Position numbers and translations under genes: made by a program. The notes below the pieces were generated by a model, which ran no database searches, was not told the origin of the DNA, and saw only the letters and a list, made by a program, of their open reading frames with translations. DNA of 64,000 bases from CAZTDU01 sp964617355. Its GTDB lineage: Bacteria > Pseudomonadota > Gammaproteobacteria > Burkholderiales > SG8-39. This document shows, one piece after another, positions 15,743 through 23,038 of this stretch; position 1 is the stretch's first letter; each line of letters begins with the position of its first letter. The stretch covers positions 1 to 64,000 of the forward strand of contig CAZTXP010000039.1 in assembly GCA_964617355.1 (NCBI GenBank), read 5' to 3'.

Positions 15743-16750
15743 TTACCAGGGCTTCTTCTTCAAGGCCTTGGCGGCATCGAGCGCGAAATACGTGAGGATG
15801 CCGTCGGCGCCCGCGCGCTTCATGCCGAGGAGGGACTCCATGATCACGCCTTCGCCGAGCCAGCCGCGTTCCACCGCGCCGCGCAGCATCGAGTACTCGC
15901 CCGAGACCTGGTAGACGTAGGTCGGCGCCTTGAACTCGTCCTTCACGCGACGCACGATGTCGAGGTAGGGCATGCCGGGCTTCACCATCACCATGTCGGC
16001 GCCCTCGGCGAGATCGAGACCCACTTCCCACAGCGCCTCGTCGGAGTTCGCCGGGTCCATCTGGTAGGTCTTCTTGTCGCCCTTGCCCAGGTTCTTCGCC
16101 GACCCGACGGCGTCGCGGAAGGGGCCGTAGAAGCCGGATGCGTACTTCGCCGAGTACGCCATGATCTTCGTGTGGATGTGGCCCTTCTTCTCGAGGGCCT
16201 GCCGGATGCGGCCGATGCGGCCATCCATCATGTCCGAGGGGGCGACGATGTCCACGCCGGCCGCGGCCTGGCAGAGTGCCTGCTTCTCGAGCACCGTCAG
16301 CGTGACGTCGTTGATGATGTAGCCGTTGCGGTCCGTGACGCCATCCTGTCCATGCGAGGTGTACGGGTCGAGCGCCACGTCGGTCATCACGCCAAGTTCA
16401 GGGAAGTTCTTCTTCAGCGCCGCGACGGCGCGGGGCACGAGGCCCTTCGGGTTGTAGGCCTCGCGACCATCAAGCGTCTTCAGCCGCTGGTCGATCACCG
16501 GGAACAGCGCGAGCACCGGGACGCCCAGTTCGAGACAGGTTTCCCCTACGCGCAGCAGCCGATCGACGGTGATGCGCTCGACGCCAGGCATCGAAGCCAC
16601 TTGTTGCACGCGGTTTTTCCCCTCGAGAATGAACACCGGATAGATCAGGTCATTCGGGGTAAGTACCGACTCGCGCATCAGCCGGCGCGAGAAGTCGTTG
16701 CGTCGCATGCGCCGCATGCGCACCGAGGGATACTGTCCGTAGATATTCAT
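15743..16750 (-). CDS. hemB: Porphobilinogen synthase (delta-aminolevulinate dehydratase)
   Basis: This 335-aa enzyme condenses two 5-aminolevulinate molecules to porphobilinogen in haem synthesis. The two active-site lysines are visible in MAYSAKYASGFYGPFRDA and MVMVKPGMPYLD. The metal-site loop is DVALDPYTSHGQDG: it lacks the cysteine triad of zinc enzymes and has the aspartate-rich form found in Mg/K-dependent HemB of proteobacteria. ATG 16750 gives the expected N terminus (YPSVRMRRMRRNDFSRRL). It follows engB on the same strand after 183 bases that contain the hairpin region described separately. It is convergent with the VOC gene. Confidence 0.96.
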   Translation of the reverse strand: MNIYGQYPSVRMRRMRRNDFSRRLMRESVLTPNDLIYPVFILEGKNRVQQVASMPGVERITVDRLLRVGETCLELGVPVLALFPVIDQRLKTLDGREAYNPKGLVPRAVAALKKNFPELGVMTDVALDPYTSHGQDGVTDRNGYIINDVTLTVLEKQALCQAAAGVDIVAPSDMMDGRIGRIRQALEKKGHIHTKIMAYSAKYASGFYGPFRDAVGSAKNLGKGDKKTYQMDPANSDEALWEVGLDLAEGADMVMVKPGMPYLDIVRRVKDEFKAPTYVYQVSGEYSMLRGAVERGWLGEGVIMESLLGMKRAGADGILTYFALDAAKALKKKPW

Positions 16751-16762
16751 GGCTCTGATTTT

Positions 16763-16934
16763 CCGCGACTTTCCGCGGCCCTGTCGATGGCGGGAACTTT
16801 TTCCCGGAACACGGATCTTAGCTTCAGACGGTTTCGATCGTCTCCCGCTTCACCTCCCTGAGCGGGATGCCTTGACCCCACATCAAGGCGCTTCAACCCC
16901 CGGTTTGCATCCCCTTACCGGGGGTTTCTTTTTT
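16763..16934 (+). ncRNA. Candidate small RNA: chain of hairpins ending in a terminator
   Basis: The 183-base gap between hemB and engB, both minus-strand, contains a string of dyads. They are CCGCG/CGCGG (16763-16778), CGGGAA/TTCCCG (16791-16806), AGACG/CGTCT (16826-16843), CCCGCT/AGCGGG (16844-16866) and GCCTTGA/TCAAGGC (16869-16889). A 10-bp GC-rich stem with a T-tract on the plus strand follows. No plus-strand gene ends here, so the terminator needs an explanation. A small plus-strand RNA, antisense to the hemB leader, is the simplest. No clear promoter was found, and the 5' end is a guess. The same dyads could instead structure the hemB leader on the minus strand. Confidence 0.35.
16895..16934 (+). 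terminator. Plus-strand Rho-independent terminator between hemB and engB
   Basis: The perfect 10-bp stem AACCCCCGGT / ACCGGGGGTT has a 12-base loop and is followed by TTTCTTTTTT. On the minus strand the stem is not followed by a T-tract, so it is directional for plus-strand transcripts. It begins one base from the engB stop codon. Confidence 0.8.
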
Positions 16935-17521
16935 CAGGCCGGATCGTCGCGCGGGATCCACGCGGCGATCCGGCCGCGCGCTTCTTCCACGCCGTCGCCC
17001 TTCAGGCTGGAAAACAGGATCGCGTCGCCGACCTTCTGGCGCGCGAGCCTCAACGTGTTCGTCGCCTCGCTGCGCGTGAGCTTGTCGGACTTCGAGAGCA
17101 GCACGAGGACCGGGCAGCCGACCGGACGCAGCCACTCCAATAGGTGCAGGTCGTGAGGCTTGAACGGATGCCGCGCGTCCATGATGACGACCACGCCTCC
17201 GAGCGTGCCGCGCGAAGCGAGGTAGTCGCCCACCATCTTGTCCCAGTCGCGCCGCACCGCATCCGGGACGCGCGCGAAACCATAGCCCGGCAGGTCCACC
17301 AGCCGGGCCCGGTCGCCCAGGGAAAAGAAGTTGAGCAGCTGCGTTCGGCCCGGCGTCTTGCTGTGGAACGCCAGCTTCTTGCGTGCGGCCAGCGCGTTGA
17401 TCGCGCTCGACTTGCCCACGTTCGAGCGACCGGCGAACGCGATTTCCACGGGTCCCGCGGGAGGCCACCCAGTCGCGTCGGCGGCGGAGGTCAGGAACGC
17501 GGCTTGCGCGAAAGGGTTCAA
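16934..17521 (-). CDS. engB: Ribosome biogenesis GTPase YsxC/EngB
   Basis: This 195-aa cytosolic GTPase is needed for late assembly of the large ribosomal subunit. G motifs in order are G1 GRSNVGKSS (near residue 31), the G2 threonine in KTPGRTQLLNFF, G3 DLPGYGFA, G4 LLSKSDKL and G5-like ILFSSLKGDG. The G4 motif reads SKSDK where most family members have TKxDK. The length is typical. The gene is divergent from cytochrome c4 and upstream of hemB on the same strand. The TAGAAT on the minus strand at 17552-17557 is a plausible -10 box about 30 bases before the start. Confidence 0.95.
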   Translation of the reverse strand: MNPFAQAAFLTSAADATGWPPAGPVEIAFAGRSNVGKSSAINALAARKKLAFHSKTPGRTQLLNFFSLGDRARLVDLPGYGFARVPDAVRRDWDKMVGDYLASRGTLGGVVVIMDARHPFKPHDLHLLEWLRPVGCPVLVLLSKSDKLTRSEATNTLRLARQKVGDAILFSSLKGDGVEEARGRIAAWIPRDDPA

Positions 17522-17551
17522 TGCGGGGACCGTGGCTGCCGAAAGACAGAA

Positions 17552-17564
17552 ATTCTAATAAAAT
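17552..17564. promoter_or_regulatory. Divergent -10 boxes for engB and cytochrome c4
   Basis: ATTCTA at 17552-17557 is TAGAAT on the minus strand, and TAAAAT at 17559-17564 is a 5/6 -10 box on the plus strand. Each lies 30-36 bases before its gene's start codon. The corresponding -35 regions are weak. Confidence 0.5.
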
Positions 17565-17599
17565 CGCGGCCTTCGATGCGGATTACCGGGAGTTTGGCC

Positions 17600-18232
17600 A
17601 TGAAAAGATTCTTCGCGCTGGCGGCGTGCGCGGCCCTGACCTGGAATGGCGCCGTGCTGGCGCAGGGTGCCAAGCCCGACCTCGCCAAGGCGGAGGCGAC
17701 GGCGAAGCAGGTCTGCGCGGCCTGCCATGCGGCCGACGGCAACAGCATGGCGCCGGCGAATCCCAAGATCGCCGGGCAGATCGAAGGCTATCTCGCCAAG
17801 CAACTGGCGAACTTCAAGCCGCAGGGCGACAAGAAGGCCGAGCGCGAGAACCCGATCATGGCCGGCATGGTGGCGAACCTGTCCCCTGAGGACATGCGCG
17901 GCCTCGCCGCCTATTACGCCGGGCAGAAGCTGAAGCCCGCGGCGGCAAAGGACAAGAAACTCGCCGAGGCGGGCCAGAAGCTGTGGCGCGGCGGCAATGC
18001 CGCCACCGGCGTTGCTGCTTGCTCGGGCTGCCACGGCCCCGATGGCGCCGGCATTCCCAGCCAGTATCCGCGCCTCTCGGGCCAGTTTGCCGAGTATGTC
18101 GAGGCCCAACTGAAGGCGTTCAAGGCCGGCGCTCGCGCCAACGATCCGAACGGCATGATGCGCGGCGTCGCTGCGCGCATGACCGACGCCGAGATCAAGG
18201 CCGTCTCCGAATACGCGGCCGGCCTGCGCTAG
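17600..18232 (+). CDS. Dihaem cytochrome c4
   Basis: This 210-aa periplasmic dihaem cytochrome has a signal peptide (residues 1-21, ending VLA-Q) and two homologous class I domains. The haem sites are CAACH (C39, C42, H43) and CSGCH (around residue 135), with methionine ligand candidates in PIMAGM and GMMRGV. Cytochrome c4 donates electrons to cbb3 or aa3 oxidases. ATG 17600 is preceded by GGGAG at good spacing; an in-frame ATG at 17576 would add eight residues before the signal peptide. The gene is divergent from engB, a conserved betaproteobacterial arrangement. It is followed by b561 and cytochrome c' genes. Confidence 0.92.
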   Translation: MKRFFALAACAALTWNGAVLAQGAKPDLAKAEATAKQVCAACHAADGNSMAPANPKIAGQIEGYLAKQLANFKPQGDKKAERENPIMAGMVANLSPEDMRGLAAYYAGQKLKPAAAKDKKLAEAGQKLWRGGNAATGVAACSGCHGPDGAGIPSQYPRLSGQFAEYVEAQLKAFKAGARANDPNGMMRGVAARMTDAEIKAVSEYAAGLR

Positions 18233-18321
18233 GCGCAGGTTCCGCCCGCAAGGCGGCCGGCCCGCGACGCCGCAGCACGGAATAAGGCTGCGGCGACGCT
18301 GTTTTCCGCGAGGTGACCGCC

Positions 18322-18996
18322 ATGCAGGAAATCCCCGTCAAGGTCTGGGACGTCCCCGTCCGGGTGTTCCACTGGCTGCTCGTCGCGGCGATGGCGTTCC
18401 TCGTCGTCAGCGGCAAGGTCGGCGGAAACCTGATGGAGTACCACGTCTACGCCGGCTATTCGGTGCTGGCGCTCGTGCTCTTTCGCGTGCTCTGGGGATT
18501 TGCAGGCAGCACGCACGCGCGCTTCGCGAGCTTCGTCGCCGGTCCCTCGCGCGGGCTTGCCTACGCAAAGCGCCTGCTCTCGGGGGCGCCGGCGCCCTCG
18601 GCCGGCCACAATCCGCTCGGTGGCTGGATGGTGATCGTGCTGCTGCTGTCCCTGCTGCTGCAGGGCGGCACGGGCCTGTTCTCGAACGACGACATCGCGT
18701 TCGAGGGGCCGCTCTACCCGTTCATCAGCAAGTCGCTCTCCGACCGGCTGACCAGCCTGCACCACATCAACGCCAATGTGCTGATCGCCCTCGTTGCTGC
18801 GCACGTCGCGGCCGTCCTGTTCCACGCCTTCGTGAAGAAGGAAGACCTCGTGCGCGCGATGTTCACCGGCGTGAAGCACCTGCCGGCGGGCATCGAGGGC
18901 ACGCAGGGCCTTCGAACCGCCAGCAGCTGGCTGGCCCTCGTCATCGCCATCGCGTGCTTCGGCGCGGTGGTTCTCGTCGTGAAACGTCCGTTCTGA
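18322..18996 (+). CDS. Cytochrome b561 family membrane protein
   Basis: This 224-aa inner-membrane diheme b-type cytochrome has four helices. The first haem-ligand motif is VWDVPVRVFHWLLVAAMAFL (residues 8-27). YHVYAGYSVLALVLFRVLWGF follows, then a helix at about 98-115 and LHHINANVLIALVAAHVAAVLFH carrying further histidines. Members of this family pass electrons from quinol to periplasmic cytochromes or reduce superoxide. The ATG at 18322 has GAGG eight bases upstream. It sits between cytochrome c4 and cytochrome c', suggesting it is the membrane partner of one of them. The b561/cytochrome c' pairing recurs in proteobacteria. Confidence 0.88.
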   Translation: MQEIPVKVWDVPVRVFHWLLVAAMAFLVVSGKVGGNLMEYHVYAGYSVLALVLFRVLWGFAGSTHARFASFVAGPSRGLAYAKRLLSGAPAPSAGHNPLGGWMVIVLLLSLLLQGGTGLFSNDDIAFEGPLYPFISKSLSDRLTSLHHINANVLIALVAAHVAAVLFHAFVKKEDLVRAMFTGVKHLPAGIEGTQGLRTASSWLALVIAIACFGAVVLVVKRPF

Positions 18997-19010
18997 CCAA
19001 GGAGTCCTAC

Positions 19011-19466
19011 ATGTTGAAGTTCGTCGCCCCCGTCGCCGCGCTCGCGCTCGGTGCCACGCTGTCCCTGAACGCCGCCGCCCAGGCGAAGCCCGAAGACCTC
19101 GTCAAGCAGCGCAAGGCCGCGCTGACGATGGTGGCCAAGTACTTCGCCCCGATCGGCGCGATGGTGCAGGGCAAGGCGCCCTACGACGCCAAGATCGTGG
19201 CGCGCAACGCCGGCTACCTCGAGACCCTCTCGGCCATGCCGTGGGATGGCTTCGACGCCAGCACCGAGAGCTTCAAGGAGACGCGCATGAAGCCCGAGGG
19301 TTTCAAGGAAAAGGCGAAATTCGACCAGATGGCCACCGACATGCAAGGTGCGATCGCCAAGCTGAATGCCGCCGCAAAGGGCGGCGACCAGAACGCGGTG
19401 AAGGCCGCCTTCGGCGACGTGGGCAAGGCCTGCAAGTCCTGCCACGACGCCTACCGCAAGGACTGA
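19011..19466 (+). CDS. Cytochrome c' (class II)
   Basis: This 151-aa periplasmic four-helix-bundle cytochrome has a signal peptide (residues 1-24) and the haem site near the C terminus: CKSCH, C141, C144 and H145, followed by DAYRKD. That position and the helical RKAALTMVAKYFAPIGAMVQGK segment are diagnostic of class II. Cytochromes c' bind NO and CO with a five-coordinate haem and protect against nitrosative stress. AAGGAG precedes ATG 19011, 14 bases after the b561 stop, so the two are co-transcribed. An ECF sigma gene starts 19 bases after its stop. Confidence 0.93.
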   Translation: MLKFVAPVAALALGATLSLNAAAQAKPEDLVKQRKAALTMVAKYFAPIGAMVQGKAPYDAKIVARNAGYLETLSAMPWDGFDASTESFKETRMKPEGFKEKAKFDQMATDMQGAIAKLNAAAKGGDQNAVKAAFGDVGKACKSCHDAYRKD

Positions 19467-19485
19467 GGCCGGTCGCGTCCGGGCC

Positions 19486-19989
19486 ATGGTCGGCAACGAC
19501 CAGATCCAGGCCGTCATCCCGCGCCTGCGGCGCTATGCGCGCGCCCTCACGGGCGAGCGCATCGCCGCGGACGACCTGGTGCAGGACACGCTCGAGCGCG
19601 CGTGGCGCAAGCTCCACCTGTTTCGCGCGGGAACCGACCTGCGCGCATGGCTCTTCACGGTGATGCACAACGTCTACGTGAACCAGGTCCGGGCAGCGAA
19701 GCTGCGGTATTCGGACGACGCATCCATCGAGGAACTCGCCCTGCGCGAGCCCGACGCCGATGGCCTCGTCGTACGCGACCTCGATCGCGCGCTGCTGGCG
19801 CTGCCGCCCGACCAGCGCGAGGTGGTGCTGCTGGTCGCGCTCGAGGACATGAGCTACGAGGAAGCGGCGCGCACGCTGGAAATCCCGATCGGCACGGTCA
19901 TGTCGCGCCTGTCGCGGGCAAGGGAGAAACTGAGGGGATTGATGCAGGGCCTGCCATCGAGCGGGCACCTGCGGGTCGTCAAGTCATGA
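19486..19989 (+). CDS. ECF-type RNA polymerase sigma factor
   Basis: This 167-aa sigma-70 family factor contains only regions 2 and 4. Region 2 includes LRRYARALTGERIAADDLVQDTLERAWRK and LRAWLFTVMHNVYVNQVR. Region 4 includes LPPDQREVVLLVALEDMSYEEAARTLEIPIGTVMSRLSRAREKL, the helix-turn-helix that reads the -35 box. The stop overlaps the start of the next gene (ATGA), whose product has one membrane helix and is the likely cognate anti-sigma factor. It lies directly behind cytochrome c', so it may respond to a redox or envelope signal, but the regulon is unknown. Confidence 0.93.
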   Translation: MVGNDQIQAVIPRLRRYARALTGERIAADDLVQDTLERAWRKLHLFRAGTDLRAWLFTVMHNVYVNQVRAAKLRYSDDASIEELALREPDADGLVVRDLDRALLALPPDQREVVLLVALEDMSYEEAARTLEIPIGTVMSRLSRAREKLRGLMQGLPSSGHLRVVKS

Positions 19990-20666
19990 GCACGCATCCG
20001 GAACGCAACGACGAAGACCTGAAGGCACTGTCGGCCGCGCTGCACGAGCGCTTCGATCCGGTGGTCGACGAAGCCGTGCCCGAGCGGCTGGCGAGGGCGG
20101 CGCGCCCTCCGCTGCGCCGCTTTGCCATGGCCGCCGGCTGGATCGCGATCGGGCTCGCCGTGGGTGTCCTCGCCGGCTGGCAGATCCATGGTTCTCGCAT
20201 GCCGGTCGCCGCGCAGCAGGATCCCGCCGCGATCGCGCGTCGCGCGGCGATCGCGCACGCCACCTATTCACCCGAGGTGAGGCACCCGGTCGAGGTCGGC
20301 GCGGACCAGGAAGCGCATCTCGTGGCGTGGCTTTCCAAGCGTCTCGGGGCCTCGGTGCGCGCGCCGCACCTCGAGGATGTGGGCTACACGCTGATCGGCG
20401 GCCGGCTGCTGCCGCCGACGGATGGCAACGGGCGTCCGGTCGCCCAGTTCATGTACCAGTGCAAGCAGGGCACTCGCGTCACGCTGTATGTGCGCACGGA
20501 CGTGCGCGGCAACGAGGAAACGGCCTTCCGCTATTCGTCGGAGGGCAAGGTGCGCGTGTTCTACTGGATTGATCGCAGCTACGGCTACGCAATCTCGTCG
20601 GCCGACGTGGGCAAGGACACGCTTCAGTCGGTCGCTACCGCGGTCTACAAGCAACTCAATCCCTGA
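19986..20666 (+). CDS. Putative membrane-bound anti-sigma factor
   Basis: This 226-aa protein has a cytoplasmic N-terminal stretch (residues 1-45), a single membrane helix (about 48-65, AMAAGWIAIGLAVGVLAGW) and a periplasmic domain of about 160 residues. The zinc-binding HxxxCxxC motif of ZAS anti-sigma factors is absent; the only cysteine is in FMYQCKQGT. It resembles the RsiW/RseA-like transmembrane regulators often annotated as anti-sigma factors in betaproteobacteria, with a periplasmic part like those ending in a VATAVYKQL helix. Function is inferred from four-base overlap with the ECF sigma gene and from topology. Confidence 0.75.
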   Translation: MSTHPERNDEDLKALSAALHERFDPVVDEAVPERLARAARPPLRRFAMAAGWIAIGLAVGVLAGWQIHGSRMPVAAQQDPAAIARRAAIAHATYSPEVRHPVEVGADQEAHLVAWLSKRLGASVRAPHLEDVGYTLIGGRLLPPTDGNGRPVAQFMYQCKQGTRVTLYVRTDVRGNEETAFRYSSEGKVRVFYWIDRSYGYAISSADVGKDTLQSVATAVYKQLNP

Positions 20667-20674
20667 TCCGGATT

Positions 20675-20697
20675 GGTGCGCCGGGGTCGTGCGCACC
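20675..20697. repeat. Inverted repeat downstream of the anti-sigma gene
   Basis: The perfect 7-bp arms GGTGCGC and GCGCACC have a 9-base spacer. It begins 8 bases after the anti-sigma stop and lies about 70 bases upstream of the sigma-54 promoter. It could be a transcription-end hairpin without a T-tract or a protein-binding site. Its orientation does not match the NtrC consensus. Confidence 0.4.
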
Positions 20698-20764
20698 GAG
20701 GCCCGCTGCTCCGGAAGAGTGCGTTCCCGGTCGCGGGATAGAGGGTTCGCGGGGGAGCCCCGGC

Positions 20765-20780
20765 TGGCACGATTGATGCA
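20765..20780 (+). promoter_or_regulatory. Sigma-54 promoter of the cyanate operon
   Basis: TGGCACGATTGATGCA matches the sigma-54 consensus TGGCACG-N4-TTGCA at every fixed position except the first base of the -12 element (ATGCA). The GG (20766) and GC (20778) dinucleotides are exactly 12 bases apart. The start of transcription would be near 20791, about 25 bases before ATG 20816. The promoter implies control by an enhancer-binding protein, most likely NtrC under nitrogen limitation. Confidence 0.8.
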
Positions 20781-20815
20781 CTCCTTCGGGATCATCGAAT
20801 CTCGAAGGAGCGAGC

Positions 20816-22192
20816 ATGTCGGCTTTCCATGATCCGTTCGACTCGCGCGTCCGTCTAGGCGCGACCTGCTCCTGCGGCCAGCACTCCTCGCAAGCCGATC
20901 ACGACGCGGACGCGGGTGCGCCCCTGCAGGGCGCGTCCGAGGAAGCACTCAGCCGCCGCGTGCTCGAGTCGGCTGCGATGCGCGCCTTGTTCCCGCACGA
21001 TGCGACGCGCCGACGCTTCCTTTCCGCGGTTGGAGCCTCCACCGCTTACGCGGCCGTGTCCTCGTTCCTGCCGTTCGGCGCGCTCGAGGCGATGGCGCAG
21101 GACAAGGGCAAACCGGAGAAGCCGGACCTCAAGATCGGTTTCATCGCCATCACCTGCGCCAGTCCGCTGATCATGGCCGATCCGCTGGGCTTCTATCGCG
21201 AGCAGGGCCTCAAGGTATCGCTGATGAAGACCGCCGGCTGGGCCTTGATCCGCGACAAGATGCTGAACAAGGAGCACGAGGCCTCGCATTTCCTCTCGCC
21301 GATGCCGATCGCGACGTCGATGGGCCTCGGCTCCGCAGCGCAGCCGATGCGCGTCGCGACGATCCAGAACGTGAACGGCCAGGCGATCACGCTCGCCCTG
21401 AAGCACAAGGACAAGCGCGACCCGAAGCAGTGGAAGGGGTTCCGCTTCGCGGTGCCGTTCGAGTATTCGATGCACAACTTCCTGCTGCGCTACTACGTCG
21501 CGGAACACGGGCTCGATCCCGACACCGATATCCAGATCCGCGTCACTCCGCCGCCCGAGATGGTGGCCAACCTGCGTGCCGGGAACATCGACGGATTCCT
21601 GGGTCCGGACCCGTTCAACCAGCGAGCGGTCTACGACGAGGTCGGTTTCATCCACCTGCTCTCCAAGGATCTGTGGGACGGCCATCCCTGCTGCGCGTTC
21701 GGGACGTCGGAGGCGTTCATCAAGGAGAACCCCAACACGTTCGCCGCGCTCTATCGCGCCGTGCTGACGGCCGCGCGCATGGCTCGCGATCCCAAGCACC
21801 GCTCGCTGGTCGCGAAGGTGATCGCGCCACCCAACTACCTGAACCAGCCTGAAACGGTCATCGAGCAGGTCCTCACGGGCAAGTTCGCCGATGGCCTGGG
21901 CAACGTGAAGACCGTCCCGGATCGCGCCGACTTCGACCCGTTCCCTTGGCAATCGATGGCGGTGTGGATGCTCACGCAGATGAAGCGCTGGGGCTACGTG
22001 AAGGGTGACGTGAACTACCGCCAGATCGCCGAGCAGGTGTTCCTCGCGACCGATGCCCGCAAGCACATGGCGCAGCTCGAGATGAAGCCTCCGGCCGCCT
22101 CGTACGCGAAGTTCAAGGTGATGGGCCGGGAGTTCGACCCGGCCCAGCCCGAGAAATACCTCGGCTCGTTCGCGATCCGGAAGGCGGCGTGA
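20816..22192 (+). CDS. Tat-exported ABC substrate-binding protein, cyanate/nitrate type (CynA/NrtA/CmpA family)
   Basis: This 458-aa protein is the binding protein of the downstream permease and ATPase. Residues 64-95 form a twin-arginine signal (TRRRFLSAVGAS, then a hydrophobic run ending EAMA), so it is exported folded. Before this is an unusually long 63-residue leader rich in Cys and His (CSCGQHSSQADHD; C18, C20, H23, H29). The mature domain has the NrtA/SsuA-like fold: KIGFIAITCASPLIMADPLGFYREQGL, then EMVANLRAGNIDGFLGPDPF. ATG 20816 is well placed behind GAAGGAG, so the leader is real. The cyanase gene at the operon end points to cyanate as substrate rather than nitrate. Confidence 0.85.
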   Translation: MSAFHDPFDSRVRLGATCSCGQHSSQADHDADAGAPLQGASEEALSRRVLESAAMRALFPHDATRRRFLSAVGASTAYAAVSSFLPFGALEAMAQDKGKPEKPDLKIGFIAITCASPLIMADPLGFYREQGLKVSLMKTAGWALIRDKMLNKEHEASHFLSPMPIATSMGLGSAAQPMRVATIQNVNGQAITLALKHKDKRDPKQWKGFRFAVPFEYSMHNFLLRYYVAEHGLDPDTDIQIRVTPPPEMVANLRAGNIDGFLGPDPFNQRAVYDEVGFIHLLSKDLWDGHPCCAFGTSEAFIKENPNTFAALYRAVLTAARMARDPKHRSLVAKVIAPPNYLNQPETVIEQVLTGKFADGLGNVKTVPDRADFDPFPWQSMAVWMLTQMKRWGYVKGDVNYRQIAEQVFLATDARKHMAQLEMKPPAASYAKFKVMGREFDPAQPEKYLGSFAIRKAA

Positions 22193-23034
22193 ACCTGCGT
22201 CCGGCGGCGCAGTCGCTGAAGGCCGGCGTGCTGTCGCTGGTCCTCCTGGCCGTGCTGGTGGGCGCATGGCACCTCGCGACGCTGCCGAAGGAGGCGGCGG
22301 GCGGCGCCAACGACGAGTACGCGAAGCTGATGGGCAAGGGCGCGAAGAAGTCGGAAGGTTTCCCGACGCCCGCGCAGTTCGCCGAGACGGCGCTAGCGCA
22401 CGTGAAGGATCCGCTCTACGACCGCGGGCCCAACGACAAGGGCATCGGCATCCAGCTGGGGCATTCCCTCGCGCGCGTCGGCGCCGGCTATCTCCTTGCG
22501 TGCCTGGTGGCGATCCCGCTCGGGTTCCTCGTGGGGATGTCGCCACTCGTGCATCGCGCGCTCGATCCCTTCATCCAGGTGCTGAAGCCGATTTCCCCGC
22601 TCGCGTGGATGCCGATCGCGCTCTACACGATCAAGGACAGTGCCGTGTCCGGGATCTTCGTGATCTTCATCTGCTCGGTGTGGCCGATGCTCATCAATAC
22701 CGCGTTCGGCGTCGCCGCGGTGCGACGGGAATGGCTGAACGTCGCGAAGACGCTGGAGGTGAGGCCGCTGCGCAAGGCCCTCGAGGTGATCCTTCCGGCG
22801 GCGGCACCGACCATCCTCACGGGCATGCGCATCTCGATCGGCATCGCGTGGCTCGTGATCGTCGCCGCCGAAATGCTGGTCGGCGGCACCGGGGTCGGGT
22901 ATTTCGTCTGGAACGAATGGAACAACCTCAACCTCACGAACGTGATCTTCGCGATCCTCGTGATCGGTATCGTGGGCATGCTGCTGGACGCCCTGATCGG
23001 CGGCCTGCAGAAGGCCGTCACCTACGTGGAGTGA
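22189..23034 (+). CDS. ABC transporter permease of the cyanate/nitrate family (CynB/NrtB)
   Basis: This 281-aa inner-membrane permease has helices near residues 11-28, 89-113, 134-152 and 159-180, with more towards the C terminus. The EAA coupling loop is RREWLNVAKTLEVRPLRKALEVILPAAAPTILTGMR. The NrtB/SsuC-type ending VGMLLDALIGGLQKAVTYVE is present. It starts with GTG 22189, overlapping the binding-protein stop (GTGA), and is followed four bases later by the ATPase gene, so the three form one transport unit. Confidence 0.9.
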   Translation: MNLRPAAQSLKAGVLSLVLLAVLVGAWHLATLPKEAAGGANDEYAKLMGKGAKKSEGFPTPAQFAETALAHVKDPLYDRGPNDKGIGIQLGHSLARVGAGYLLACLVAIPLGFLVGMSPLVHRALDPFIQVLKPISPLAWMPIALYTIKDSAVSGIFVIFICSVWPMLINTAFGVAAVRREWLNVAKTLEVRPLRKALEVILPAAAPTILTGMRISIGIAWLVIVAAEMLVGGTGVGYFVWNEWNNLNLTNVIFAILVIGIVGMLLDALIGGLQKAVTYVE

Positions 23035-23038
23035 AGCC

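Noticed and set aside
20675..20697. The GGTGCGC/GCGCACC inverted repeat as an NtrC enhancer site
   Set aside because: NtrC sites have GCACC pointing inward towards GGTGC; here the arms are in the reverse order, and the site lies next to the anti-sigma stop codon where a transcription-end hairpin is equally likely.
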